Shown here in pieces: positions 1-11,570 of a stretch of DNA of 64,000 nt (its first letter is position 1; every line of letters starts with the position of its first letter). The stretch spans positions 89,068,501 through 89,132,500 of the forward strand of contig CM074858.1 of the NCBI GenBank assembly GCA_037501455.1, given 5' to 3'. The stretch is from Lantana camara (lineage: Eukaryota > Streptophyta > Magnoliopsida > Lamiales > Verbenaceae). The position numbers were made by a program, and so were the translations under genes. The notes beneath the pieces were generated by a model that saw only the letters and a list, made by a program, of their open reading frames with translations, did no database searches and had not been told where the DNA came from.

Positions 1-1480
1 AATAGAGGCTATTTAAACTCGAGCCAAATTTAGAAAAAATTCGTATATCAAAGTTATCAATTTGTTCACGTTCGGCACAAAACGAGCATAATAACCTTTC
101 AAATAGGGCAACCGAATTCATATGAACTATCAAATATATCCATCAACATGTATTCAATCATATTCTAGCTCAATAAAGTCATATTGGCACGAAAAGCAAT
201 TAAAATGACAATTAAATGATAAATTCAATTAATTCAAGAAACACGAAATAATTCATAATAAATTAACCGAATGTCCAATTGACGAACGGGGAACGGCGTC
301 AAACTCACCATAACGAGAGGGACATTCTGCCCGAACGTCGCCGAAACACCACCACTGTAGCCATCGGAAAACCGCCTGACCGCCACCGGGCCACCGCCGA
401 AGGTCACTGGAAAAATCCCGAAAAATCAGTCCTAAATAAAGTCTTCATGCCCATTCCAAATCCTCAATCAATTTCTAAAATTCCAAGCCGTTTGTCTCCA
501 ATTTCAGATCTAAGAATACGAAAACCCCAAAATCTTCAAATCCAAATTACTTCCAAACCGGTGAACGAAAACGAAATCGGTAAATTGCATTGGCTTACCC
601 GTGACGAGGCCTTCGAAACCCATAAGAGATTCGCCGAAAAATTTGGCCGGAGCTAACCTCCGCCGTGAACCGCCGCCGCCAATTCGGCGAGTTTCAGGTG
701 GCGGGCCTGACCTTAATCGACACGCCTCATTGTCCTAAGTCTTTCCCCCTCAAGTCCCATCGTCGTTGGTTGCCAGAAATTGCCATCTACAGTTGCTACA
801 GTCGCGTGCCACCGCTGCTGCTGTTCATTGTCGGAAACGCCATTTTCGGCCGCTTTCGTGCCGAACTGATGCCGAATATGTGATCAGGAGGTTGAAAAAC
901 GTGGGTTAGGGTAGTTGTTGGCCGGCGAAGGTGGTAGGATTTCCGTCGGTGGGGGGTGGCACAACCCGCCACTTTCAGACGGCCGTATTGCCTCCGTCGG
1001 TTGTCATCGGGCGGTGAAACTGGTATGGTTGTGTTCGCGTCATCGAGCTCTTCGAAATACACCACTCAAACGTCGAATTCCATCGAGAAACAGCCGAGTT
1101 CCAGCTAGTGTGTGTTTGTGCATGTGAATAATGGTGGGAGAGAGAGTATCACATGAGAGAGGAGAGAGAAAGAGCTGGTGCGTGAATGCTTCGTCCAACG
1201 GGGATCCGAGTGTTTTATATTGGTCTTTAACACACAAAAACGAACGATAGAAAGGGCTAACTATGTCAAAATTGGGTAAACTTAGAATCTACGGACTCGT
1301 TTTGATGCCCCGAACGCGTTAAAGGGGTCCAAAAGGTCGAAACCTCGATCGAACGAGAAATGACCGAAAAACCCCTAAAAAGAGAAAATTACAAACAAGC
1401 CCCTAAACTCATAAAGAGTTGAAAATAAGGCCACACAAAGCACAAAATCACAGAATTAAAGACACAAGAAATTAAGTCAA
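1..1480. other. unassigned old repeat, probably LTR-derived, no gene
   Basis: I recognise no gene here. The left 270 bases are AT-rich. About 280-1080 is richer in C and G, with many CCG/CGG triplets, and 1133-1178 is rich in GA. The short open frames (for example 279-656 and 665-883) have no recognisable domain and overlap frames on the other strand. Read on the minus strand, the part from about 1480 down to 1250 (runs of CCCC and AAAA, then CG-rich text) resembles the untranslated part of a gypsy-type LTR, but no terminal TG/CA pair or target duplication could be fixed. That assignment is an inference. Confidence 0.3.
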
Positions 1481-1689
1481 CACGTGGTGAAGCTCGTACT
1501 TCGGAAGAGCTGGATGTTACACTGTAGATCACGATCCACCACCAGCAGCAGGTGGAGTACCTCTTGCAAATCCAACTACAGTAGGTGGTAACAACACTCC
1601 TGCCAACATTGTAGGAACAGGTCCTTCCCGAAATGCTTTGCAGATCCACCAGTAGATAGTGGAGACCCTTCAGCAACAAAGGAGGAAGA

Positions 1690-2510
1690 GAGCAGAAGAT
1701 GAAGAACTGGCTCGAGAACACCTGAATACTTTGTCTGACAGGCTGTACGATCTATACACGAATGTGCAGTCTCCTTGAGAGCTTTGGGAGGCATTAGAAT
1801 ATAATTACAAGGCTGAGGCGGAAGGTACAAACAAATATTTAGTATTTAAATATTTAGATTTCAAAATGGTTGACAATAAACCGATCATGGAGCAAATGCA
1901 TGAGCTCCAGGTAATTGTAAACAAACTGAGAATGGTTAAAATTGTACTTCCAGAAACATTCCAGGTTGCAGCTATAATTTCAAAATTCCCTGCGGCTCGG
2001 ATCGATTATGCAAAGAGATTGATACATAAATCTGAGGACTTGTCCTTGGAACAAATTTAAAAAATCTGTGTATTGAAGAGGAGGCTCGAAAACGCGATGG
2101 AAAGAATTTGATTCAAGGGCAGTCCAGTGTGAATTATGTTGAGGCTGGAAATCCTAAGAAAAAGGGTTTTGGCGTCAAAAAGAATTCTGGACAATTTAAG
2201 AAAACCGGACAGAAATCTATACCTATAAATGAATCTGACAAAAGAAAAGACAAATGTCATGTTTGTGGAGAAATAGGACATTATGCGAGAGAATGCCCAA
2301 AACGGAAGAGTGGGTCCAGTGTTGCAAATATGGTTGAGGAAAACTTGGTTGCCATGGTTACGGATCTTAACCTCGATGTGGCTATTATTTCTAAAATCAA
2401 TATGGCAAGTGAACTTTCAAGCTGGTGGTTGGATTCTGGAGCAACCGTTCACATTTGCAACTATCGAAGGCTTTTCAAGACCTTTGAAGACATTATCGGG
2501 CAAGAGGTTC
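1690..2510 (+). pseudogene. copia gag and start of protease, broken
   Basis: The frame can be followed from about 1690 with stops (for example TGA after the residues NVQSP, and TAA at 2058-2060). It gives a UBN2-type gag segment with LWEALEYNY and KYLVFKYLDFKM. A CCHC zinc knuckle, C-X2-C-X4-H-X4-C, lies at about 2255-2296, and the aspartic protease motif WLDSGA at about 2426-2443. Gag would pack the RNA and the protease would cut the polyprotein. The reading frame stops being copia at 2510, where the solo LTR begins, and resumes at 5115 in the protease domain. The N-terminal part of gag is poorly preserved. Confidence 0.75.
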
Positions 2511-5109
2511 TGTAGCACCCCGTACACGTGGAGGTGCCACACCCCCGCACTATAGGTCAATCCACATACGAAACGGACAATCCGTACATGAACCAACCTA
2601 CAACGAACGGGTGACAATGCAATAAACGACAAGCTAGGCGGGATATGTATACATGCAACGAGTGAAAGCGGAAGCATAAACTAATCACGATCAAATATAA
2701 TCAATAAACATGTCACGACATTTCTCGATTGCCAAGTAAGACAAAATATGTTCTAGCTTTCCATATCAATACATTATCATCTCCGAATATAAATAACAAG
2801 TAACTATATTAACAATTCTAACACGACAATAAACAATATGCACTGCAAGAACCTGAAAGGTGGAGGTATCAGTCTATGGAAGACTGAGTGAGGGGCATAG
2901 ATATATATTAGCGCAAAGAACATGCAAGTTGTAACCTCGGGTAAGGTTTTGTAACATAATAATAATAATATCATCAATAAGTGCAAGAATATCAATAACT
3001 CTCCCGAGATTACAACTATCAGGTTTAACACGATAATCACGGCTATTATAAATATCAGTGGCCCTGGCGAGGGGCATGCACGATCTCCAACCAACCTCGA
3101 CAGTGAACAAGGATTGCACTTTCATTTAATTAGGTTATCATGCAAGTCATTAAAGTGCACACGATCAATAACATGAAATCCATCCTTCACTCCATTGGTG
3201 GTGGGTTTGCAAGGCCCGAACCACCCACGATAACACGACATACGTCGGGAGCATGACTCCCACGTACGGGACTCCTTCCTCCACCAAACCTCCTGGTGGA
3301 TTCAGGGGGCATCCCCACGGTTTGAGAGAGGCGTTATGAGTTACCCGTCAGCCCTATGCTTTCCCGGTTGGCTCAAACACTCACCCTCGGGCCCATAAAC
3401 ACGATACACGGTACACGAGTTCGCCAAACACGATCACGGTAACATGATGACACGATTCATGACTTGATCATAAACACGATACATGATTTGCTTGTCATGA
3501 GCATGATTAGTTTCAGGAAACACGATTTACTTTCAAGGAACACGATTACCTTTAAAGAACACGACTTGGTAGTTGAAAACACTTGTAAATATATATACCT
3601 TTATACCGTTCGGCCCAAAAGTCACATAAGGTAATACGGGTTCTAAGTAACTAGCAATTAAACCTCACCTGACAGGCGACACACGACTCATGGATGCGTG
3701 AACGTGCTCTGTTGATCACAATCTCCGCCCCGGGAGAGTAACTGGACAAGAAACAGGACACGGTGTACTTGTGAGACAATAACTTATCAATGCTACCAAA
3801 TAAGATGCACGACAGGACTATACAACGAGATGATATGCATTCACGAATGTAGCATGATATATTCATATTACGACATGTAATTGATCATATAATATCATGT
3901 TGGGGTTAAATAAAGGTAAAGAAAAGGGTTTGGGATTTCACATTTTATACAGAATGTTTCTGCACTTCCAGAGAGCTGGGAACGGCCGTTCCGGGTTTCA
4001 GTTCAAAGTGGGAATGGCCGTTCCCACTGTCGGGCTCCCCGAAGATGGGAACGGCCGTTCCCGTCTGTGAGACAAAGTGGGAACGGGCGTTCTCGTCCTC
4101 GCCGCCTGACACATTATTCAAATAATGGGAACGACCGTTCCCCATTTTCAAAGGGAACGGGAAGGGCCGTTCCCGTTACACAGAAGGTTCAGAAAACAGG
4201 GGAGAAGAACAGGGCATGCACGAACCACTCCCAAATCTCATCAAACTCCCATAATTCAATTACACAAGCTAGAATTCGTAAAGGATAATACGTAAACATG
4301 CTTGGGAAATAATAACACTCAATATAAACACATAATTCATGCTTCAAACTCCATAATCACCAACTTTGGCATATACATGAACTCATCATATACTCTCCTA
4401 ATCTTCAAGAATTACACATGGAATTCAAGCCTAAAGCTCATAATCACAATTCTAACATCATATGGGCAAGTTATCACATCAAAATCATAACCCTAGTTTC
4501 ATGAATTGTTACCAAGAAATCACATATATCTCCATCTTTACCTTGGAAGAAAATAGAAGAAGATGATGAAGCTAGGATGATGAATGGACTCCCAAATCAA
4601 TATTTTTCTTGGAAAACTTAATGAATTTGATGAAATCTCTCCTTCTTCCCTTTTTGGAGGTTTTGGTTCGGTGGAGCAAGGAAGCAAATATGAGATGATT
4701 GGTATGAGAATGAAGATGATTGAGGGAGAGATGCATATACCGACATTTCAAGAGGGAAAAATGTAATATTAGCAAGTAAATCCTCCAAGTTCTCTCATTT
4801 ATGCAATTGAGTATCAAAGGTTTGGAAATGACCACTTAGGTCCACAAAGTTTTCATGCAATTTGGTCCCTCAATTAAAATGAATGAGCATTTAAGGACAA
4901 TATGGCAATTAAATCAAATTGGACAATTAATTCATGTAACAATTAAATCCCAAATCGATACACATTTCACTTATTTCCACGTAAACATATCGGAATACAT
5001 TTATATCATTTATCATAAAATGTAGGAATTTAATAAATAAAAGAATTACGATTAAATCCTAACCCTCAAAATCACACGTGTCGTGCGTACCTGAAATTGG
5101 GGCGTTACA
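2511..5109 (-). mobile_element. gypsy-type solo LTR in the copia protease gene
   Basis: The segment begins TGTAGCACCCC and ends GGGGCGTTACA, so it has TG/CA termini. It is flanked by a perfect 5-bp duplication GGTTC at 2506-2510 and 5110-5114. Taking one duplication copy, the copia protease reading continues across the insertion, which shows that this is a clean insertion. There is no gag or pol inside, so it is a solo LTR left by LTR-LTR recombination. The termini and the CCCGTAC...CCCCCGCAC layout resemble the Tekay-like LTRs at 42686 and beyond, in the same orientation, hence the minus strand. It carries palindrome repeats at 3978-4174 and many scattered ACACGAT words at about 3390-3560. 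No gene is present. Confidence 0.9.
3978..4174. repeat. six imperfect 16-bp palindromes, paired at 32-bp spacing
   Basis: Variants of GGGAACGGCCGTTCCC start at about 3978, 4010, 4047, 4079, 4127 and 4159. The starts form three pairs, each 32 bp apart (3978/4010, 4047/4079, 4127/4159). The third copy (4047-4062) is a perfect palindrome; the others differ at one to three positions. The text between pairs differs, so this is not a plain tandem satellite. It may be a binding-site array or a hairpin cluster in the LTR; the function is unknown. Confidence 0.85.
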
Positions 5110-6529
5110 GGTTCAGATGGGTAATAGCTCCAAAGCCAGCCTTGGAGGCAAAGGATTTGTTGACCTCAACTATACCTCCGGGAAAAAATTGACTTTGATT
5201 AATGTCTTATTTGTACCAGATGTTAGGAAAAGTTTAATTTATGTTGATTTGTTAGATAAGAAAGGTTTTAAAATTTATGTTTAGTCTGGGAAAGTTATCA
5301 TCATGAAAAATGGTGACTTTGTAGGAAAAGGCTATGCTTGCAATGGAATGTACAAGATGTCGATTAATAATATGAATTCAGTTTCTCCTTATATGCTTTC
5401 TTTAATTTCTTTATGGTATAGCCGATTAGGGCATATTAGTGCAAAAAATTTGAAAAGTATGCATGCAATGGGATTAATCTATATTGGTAAAAATGAACTT
5501 AATAAATGTGAAATATGTGCAAAATAAAAAATTGTAAGCAAACCTTTTCCTAGTGTTAAAAAAGAATCACAAATATTAGATTTAATTCATACAGATATTT
5601 GTGAGTTAAATGGAATTTTAACTAGAGGTGGAAAAATGTATTTTATTACTTTTATTGATGATGCTAGTCGTTTTTGCTATGTATATCTATTACAAACTAA
5701 AGATGAAGCTCTTAGTTCATTTGTGAAATACAAGTTAGAAGTGGAAACCCAACTTGGGAAGAAGATTAAGGTTCTACGTTCTGATCGAGGCATGGAATAT
5801 TATTTGAATGCTTTTGATACACTTTGCGAAGAAAGTGGTATCATACATCAAACAACTGTCGGTTATACACCCCAGCAGAACGGTGTAACTGAAAGAAAAA
5901 ATAATACCTTGTATGTGGTAAATTGCATGCTAAATCATGCTAACTTACCTCATAACTTATTGGGTGAAGCTCTTCTGTCTACGTGCCATATTTCGAATAG
6001 GATACCTAGTTCTGTTGTGAAGATTAGTCTCTATGAAATATGGAAAGACAAAAAATCCAACATAAGTTATTTCAAAGTGTGGGGGTGTGTGGCTTACTTT
6101 CGGGTTTCGGATCCCAAACGGACTAAGTTAGGGGCTAGAGCTATTAAAAGTGTATTCGTCGGATGTGCTCTTAATAGCAAGGCCTATAGACTTCTGGACT
6201 TGGAGTCTAATGTGATAACTGAGCCCAGGGATGTCGAGCTCTTCGAAAGTACATTTTCAAAAGATGATGGAAATGAAACTCTGCCACCCCAAATTGAGCC
6301 TAGGTCCTATAAGGCCGGTTGTGGAAAAAACATTCCTATAGAACTGACTGAGCCTAGAAGGAGTACTAGAGCAAGAAAAGAGAAAATTTTGGATGAAGAC
6401 TTTATCTCTTTTGAGGCTTTATTATTCTTGGTGGAGGGGGACCAGGATAATAAAGCGGTAAGTGAAATACCTTTTATATTTACACTTGAGAGGGATCCTA
6501 AGACATTTGCAGAAGTTATGGCTTCTTGA
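5110..6529 (+). pseudogene. copia protease remainder and integrase, broken
   Basis: This continues the protease after the solo LTR (MGNSSKASLGGKG, then VLFVPD). It then enters the integrase zinc-binding region (WYSRLGHIS, then CEIC at about 5510-5520) and the catalytic core. Core motifs are DLIHTD (first Asp), RSDRGMEY (second Asp) and GVTERKN (Glu), so the D,D,E triad is still visible. Stops occur at about 5282 and 5525. The longest open part, 5636-6529, holds the core and a C-terminal region ending in DPKTFAEVMAS before a TGA. In life it would join the cDNA into the host genome; here it is a remnant. Confidence 0.8.
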
Positions 6530-8020
6530 GATGCTCCTTTTTGGAAGGAAGCTATAAACGATGAAATAAATTTGATTTTGGATAATAATACTTGGGTACT
6601 AGTAAACTTATCTAGTGGTTCTAAACCCATTGGATGCAAGTGGGTATTTAGAAAAAAATGAAACACCGATGGAACTATCTCAGCTTTCAAAGCTAAACTA
6701 GTTGCCAAAGGGTTCAGACAAGTGGAAGGGATAGACTACTTTGACACTTATACACCGGTGGCTCAAGTTGCTTCCATTAGAATTCCTCTTGCATTGGCCT
6801 CTCTTTATGATCTATTTGTTCATCAAATGGACGTAAAGACAACATTTTTAAATGGCAACTTAAAGGAAGAAATCTATATGGAGTAACCTGAAGGCTTTGT
6901 AGCACCAGGAACTAAAATTAAAGTGTGTAAGTTAGTCAAATCTCTGTATGGGCTGAAAACAAGCACAAAAACAGTGGCACGAGAAGTTCAACACTGCAAT
7001 CTTAAGTTTTGGATTCAAGTGTAACAGTGCTGATAGGTGTATTTACTCCAAAAGTACAGCTGACTATATGGCGATAGTCTACTTATATATCGATGATATG
7101 TTGATCATTGGGACGAATATGATTGAAGTAAACGAGACTAGAAAGTATATATCCTCGATCTTTAAGATGAAAGACTTAGGTGAAGTAGATACTCTTTTAG
7201 GCATTAAAGTTAAAAAATATAGTGGGGGTTTTTCACTAAACTAATCTCACTATATTGAGAAAGTGTTGACTAAGTTTAAACACCTCGAGATCAAGGAGGT
7301 GAATACTCCGTTTGACAACGAACTGAAACTAAAGGAAAATACTGGTAGAGCTATTGCACAATTTGAGTATGCAAGTGCTATTGGAAGCCTTATGTATGCA
7401 ATGCATTGCACTAGACCAGATATTTCCTTTACAATTTCAAAACTTAGTAGATACACGAGCAGTCCCAATGCTGATCATTGGAAAGTTGTTAATACGGTAC
7501 TCGGGTACCTTAAGAGAACTATTAGCTTTGATTTGTTGTATAACAAATTTCCTACTGTGTTGTAGATAACTACCGTGGGAGATAACAAATCTACAAGCGG
7601 GTGAATTTTCACTTTTGCCGGTGGGGCTGTTTCTTGGGCAAACGAGAAACAGACAATTATCTCTCATTCTACCATGGCATCCGAGTTCATAGCTTTAGCA
7701 CAAGCTGGATAAGAGGCTGATTAGATTAGAAATATGTTGTTAAACATAGATCTTGGGCCAAATCCAATACCTCCAATTTCGTTATATTGTATCAGCGAAG
7801 CAATGCTTACACAAGCGTAAAGTGGTACCTATAATGGTAAGTCTAGACATATTAGTCTAATACACGCATTTCTGAGATAATTGATACAAGATAGTGTTAT
7901 AACAATTATCTATGTGAGGTCAAATAAGAATTTAGCTAATCCCTTTATCAAACCTCTGACGAGAGACATAGTAGCATCAACTACAAGAGATATGAGACTT
8001 AAACCACCTGAACCGAAGTG
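6530..8020 (+). pseudogene. copia reverse transcriptase and RNase H, heavily mutated
   Basis: Successive fragments match the copia RT: KPIGCKWVF, LVAKGFRQVEGIDY, HQMDVKTTFLNG, then the catalytic YIDDM at about 7087-7101, and MKDLGEVDTLLGIKV. The 7263-7565 frame holds YASAIGSLMYAMHCTRPDI. RNase H pieces follow: STSG, GGAVSWANEKQ and KPLTRD near 7955-7970. At least seven stops and one or more frameshifts (about 6960-7030) break it. The catalytic YxDD motif is kept as YIDD, unlike in the copia at 20355-30375. Confidence 0.78.
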
Positions 8021-8497
8021 ATGGTAACCCTACCTATAACTTAGGCTACCCCTAGTTATATGTTCAAAGGGAAAAACAAGTCACAGTTTAGTTAGAGCTA
8101 TCGAATGGTCTCTCATGTGTAGTAGAAGATAGCACAGTAGGTTGCAATATGATAAAATTGAGCTATGCTCTTAACAAAATGCTACACACTATGTTATAAG
8201 TGCTTGAGAAACATTTTGCCTATATGAACTAGAAGTGGAGCCGCTTCTTATAGACAGTTATGATTTACTCTCTTAGAGGTTCATGAAAAGGTATATGACG
8301 CATGGCTTAATAAGCGCCAAGCAGTGGAGTGCTTGTTGTATTAGAAAGAACACGTCTGTGTGATAACTCCGACTACGTCATAAAGGAGTTGAGGTTCAAT
8401 CTACGGATATCGTCAATTTCGACGTAGTCTTGAGTTATTTACACTAAGGGAAGGTTTAATGTTAGTCATACTTTCTTTTGGGTATGTGATCTTTGAC
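8021..8497 (+). other. copia 3' untranslated stretch, no gene
   Basis: Lies between the end of the RNase H remnant and the hairpin pair beside the polypurine tract. I see no coding frame or recognisable site in it. Confidence 0.5.
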
Positions 8498-8553
8498 AAA
8501 ATTGCTCAGTGACTTGTTTGGCAAAAGAGCAATTTTCCAAACAAGTGGGGGAT
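8498..8553 (+). promoter_or_regulatory. two interleaved 10-bp stems and the polypurine tract
   Basis: AAAATTGCTC (8498-8507) is perfectly complementary to GAGCAATTTT (8527-8536). ACTTGTTTGG (8512-8521) is perfectly complementary to CCAAACAAGT (8537-8546). The two stems interleave with no base between the two 3' halves, so both cannot form fully at once. The second stem runs into the polypurine tract AGTGGGGGAT (about 8544-8553), which would prime plus-strand DNA synthesis just before the LTR at 8554. Confidence 0.7.
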
Positions 8554-9134
8554 TGTTGTATATATATGCCTTGATAGATGTTTAATAATTAATTGTTGGA
8601 GAATTAATTATTGGGAACATCAAATGCACAAAGGCATATGAAAGGTTGTTTGAAAAACCGTGCATTGATTATCCCACATCAGAAGAATAATATACAGTAG
8701 GCAGCTTTATATATTAAAATGATGTGTATGTTATTAAATTGTGAAACTCAAGAGTGGACTGATGGGCTCACACGCGGTGCGGTGCACCGTAGGCACGCGC
8801 ATGGGCTCTAGCACGGGTACGGGTCGTGGGATGTGGGTTGGGCTTGGGCGATTGTGGCGTTTGATGGCGCAATTTGCACTTAACACATGCGCATCGGATC
8901 TTGCAGCCTCGCCTCAGAACCCGGAGCCTTTCTGATTTAGCTTGAGTTGGCCTAACTCAGTCCAATTTCAAACCAAATTGTTGTTGTTTGAAATTCATTT
9001 TTCTAACTTGACATATAATCTAAAAATAAATCGTCTGCAACCTTTAGCAAAACTTACAAAAGTTAGGGGCAATTAACACTTTAAGAACAGGGATCACCCG
9101 TGTCATTCTGAGTCCATTCCCATATTTCTTAACA
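8554..9134 (+). mobile_element. probable 3' LTR of the decayed copia element
   Basis: Starts TGTTGTATATATATGCC directly after the polypurine tract, the expected place and form of a copia LTR start. The end is uncertain: TTTCTTAACA at 9125-9134 gives a CA terminus, but there is no 5' LTR or target duplication to confirm it. No gene is inside; the open frame at 8741-8935 has no recognisable domain. Confidence 0.5.
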
Positions 9135-9532
9135 TTATTTCTTTTTTAACTCTACAATAAACATTTACTACAAGTTGGGGATGACAATAAAGGATTTTAC
9201 ATCATGCACAACCTCATGTGTGATCTAGAATTGCTAGTTTTGAAAGAATTTGATCGAATTCGATACATTTACTTGAGATCCATTACAAATATTCCAAATA
9301 AGGAACCTAAAAACGAACGTTCATTAATTTTTGAAGGTCGAAATAACAGAAAAAAAAGGGACATGTTCGCTAGTATATACATATATGTGTGTGTGTGTTC
9401 TTTTCTCGGATAACATACTTGTGTTTGACAAGAAAAATAACAGCAAACAAAGTGGCAACAACTCGAGCAAATACTTTGTTGATCATTAATTCACTTGGGA
9501 CTATCTCAATGCTTGCCACCGTTGTTCCTTTC

Positions 9533-11170
9533 AATTTCTTAGAGCTTCTTCTCATGATTGTTGATTTTTTTACTTCAATTTTAATGGAAAATATACTTAT
9601 TGTTGATTTTTTATATAGTTTTTATAAATTCCAATCGAGTATGCAAAATTTTAGTTTTTCTATAAACATTCAAAAATCAAACTTATTCAAAAACCTTTAT
9701 CGATGATTTTTCTATTGTTATTATGAATTTCAATAGAGCTTGCAAATTTTCAGTTCTTTTTTACTGTTGTACGTAGTGTTGATTTTTCTATATTGTTCTA
9801 ATAAATTTCAATAAAACGTGTAAAATTATTATTTTTCAATAAACACTCAGAAATCAAACTAGTTCAAGAACCTTTAATTAAAAAAGGTACAACAACAAAA
9901 TTTACATAATATTTCACCATCTTGGAAATATATTTAAAAGAGAACGAATTTCACTTTCAACACTACAACATTGACGAATCATCTCGAACCAACTCCCTTC
10001 CCTTTATGATTATCTTATATGGTGCAACACAATAGGTGACCCTGAGATTTAAATTATCGATCCAAATCATTCTCAATCAGGCCGCTAACCTATCACGATT
10101 GAATTTTGAATTTGTCCTTAAACACTTGCATTTCTTGATATTGGCCAATCAATCCACACTCTTTTATATCATCTCATCGTCACCAATAAATAGTAGATCA
10201 ATGCTTGTAAGATACAAAGCCCTGTCCTCATTTAATTTCACAACTCTTTCGAGGTAACTCAAAATGGTTAGTTGGAATCTTGTTCCGCTAAAATAACTGA
10301 ACTAGATATAAATTAATGCATGATTAGTGTGTAAACATATAAATAGAAGAAATCATGATATCACTTGAGATTACCTCGATACTTGTCATACCCGTCCTTT
10401 TTGGTTTCTTAGGCCTTTTCATGATTGTTGAGATTGTTCAACTCATGTTTAGTGAAAAACATACTTCTTGTTGTAATTTTTCTATATTGTTCTTATGAAT
10501 TACTACAAATTTCCAATTTTGTAATAGACACTAAAAAATCAATCTCATTCAAAAACCTTTATCATTGATATTAATATGTTGTTCTTACGAAAGAATAATA
10601 TTATGCTTCTAAATAAAAAGGTACTTGTTGTTATGATTTTCCGATATTGTTCTTATGAATTTTAATCTATTGTGCATATTTCTAATTTTCTTATAGACAC
10701 TCAAACATCCAACTCATTCAAGAACCTTTATCTCGATGCTTGTCATAATATCACTTAAGATTATCTCGATACTTGTCATCACAACTCATTTTGGTTTCTT
10801 AGACCTTCTCATGATTGTTGAGGTTGTTCAATTCATGTTCAATGAGAAACGTACTTGTTGTTGTGATATTTCTTTATTGTTCTTATAAATTTCAATTGAG
10901 AGTGCGAATCTCTAATTTTCTCTTAGACACTCAAAAATCAAATTCATTCAAGAATTTTAATCATTGATATTTCTATATTTTTCTTATGAAATAACAATAT
11001 TATGCTTCTAGCGAAAAACGTACTTGTTGTTGTGGTTTTTCTATATTGTTCTTATGAATTTCAATAAGCGTGCAAACTTCTAATTTTCTTATAAACACTC
11101 GAAAATCAAACTCATTCAAAAACCTTTGTCATTGATATTTCTATATTATTCTTATGAATGAACAATATTA
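9533..11170 (+). repeat. degenerate dispersed repeat with recurring text blocks
   Basis: The same ordered blocks recur at irregular distances: a variant of TTTCTATATTGTTCTTATGA, then AATTTCAAT, then TCTAATTTTCTTATAGACAC, then AAATCAAACTCATTCAAGAA, then CCTTTAT. Copies are visible near 9590-9700, 9700-9880, 10480-10560, 10630-10735, 10860-10960, 11035-11135 and again near 12700-12780 and 12885-12950. Some longer copies are preceded by TTTCTTAGACCTTCTCATGATTG. Spacing of roughly 110-300 bp and strong divergence suggest an old satellite or a much-duplicated transposon tail. Its identity is unknown. Confidence 0.6.
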
Positions 11171-11273
11171 TGCTTATTATTATAAATTAAATTAGTCATA
11201 ATTCTACTTTATAAAGACCCCCTTTTTAGTGTCATATTCTAAGTCGATAAGTACTTTATTTAATATTTTTGAA

Positions 11274-11386
11274 TTAATAATTTATAATATGTATTTACAT
11301 GGTTATTCTTGATTAAATATTACAAAAATATTAATAATTTATAATATGTATTTACATGGTTATTCTTGATTAAATATTATTGAAAT
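11274..11386 (+). repeat. 57-bp tandem duplication
   Basis: Two adjacent copies, beginning TTAATAATTTATAATATG at 11274 and at 11331, are nearly identical over their full length. They probably arose by replication slippage. Confidence 0.85.
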
Positions 11387-11506
11387 AATTATTATGAGGG
11401 TATTCAGGCGATCAAAAAGTTCTAAAGAACCAAAATCCCAATTCGTACTTTTATAATATATATAGATAACGGGTGATGTTTTTTATTTTTAATTCTGTTT
11501 TCATAA

Positions 11507-11507
<1 letters not shown>

Positions 11508-11557
<50 letters not shown>

Positions 11558-11570
11558 TTCATTCATTCAT
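11508..11570 (+). repeat. ATT microsatellite followed by TTCA repeats
   Basis: An uninterrupted run of ATT triplets (about 11508-11554) changes into four TTCA-type tetramers. A shorter, imperfect echo follows at about 11580-11615. Confidence 0.95.

Larger units (their letters stand above)
1481..9134 (+). mobile_element. decayed Ty1-copia retrotransposon, 5' LTR missing
   Basis: Gag, protease, integrase, reverse transcriptase and RNase H remnants follow one another in the copia order on the plus strand. They end in a polypurine tract and a probable 3' LTR. Integrase before reverse transcriptase is what separates copia from gypsy. No sequence resembling the 3' LTR was found upstream of gag, so the 5' LTR is lost or was cut off; the left limit is approximate. 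A 2.6-kb solo LTR sits inside the protease region. Many in-frame stops look like CAA or CGA changed to TAA or TGA, as expected from decay of methylated cytosines. The element is old and dead. Confidence 0.8.

Noticed and set aside
279..883. Open frames of 125 and 72 codons in the CG-rich left part
   Set aside because: No known domain, atypical composition, overlapping frames on the other strand, and the surroundings look like LTR sequence.
8741..8935. 64-codon frame in the copia 3' LTR
   Set aside because: Short, Gly/Arg-rich, no domain, and inside the LTR.
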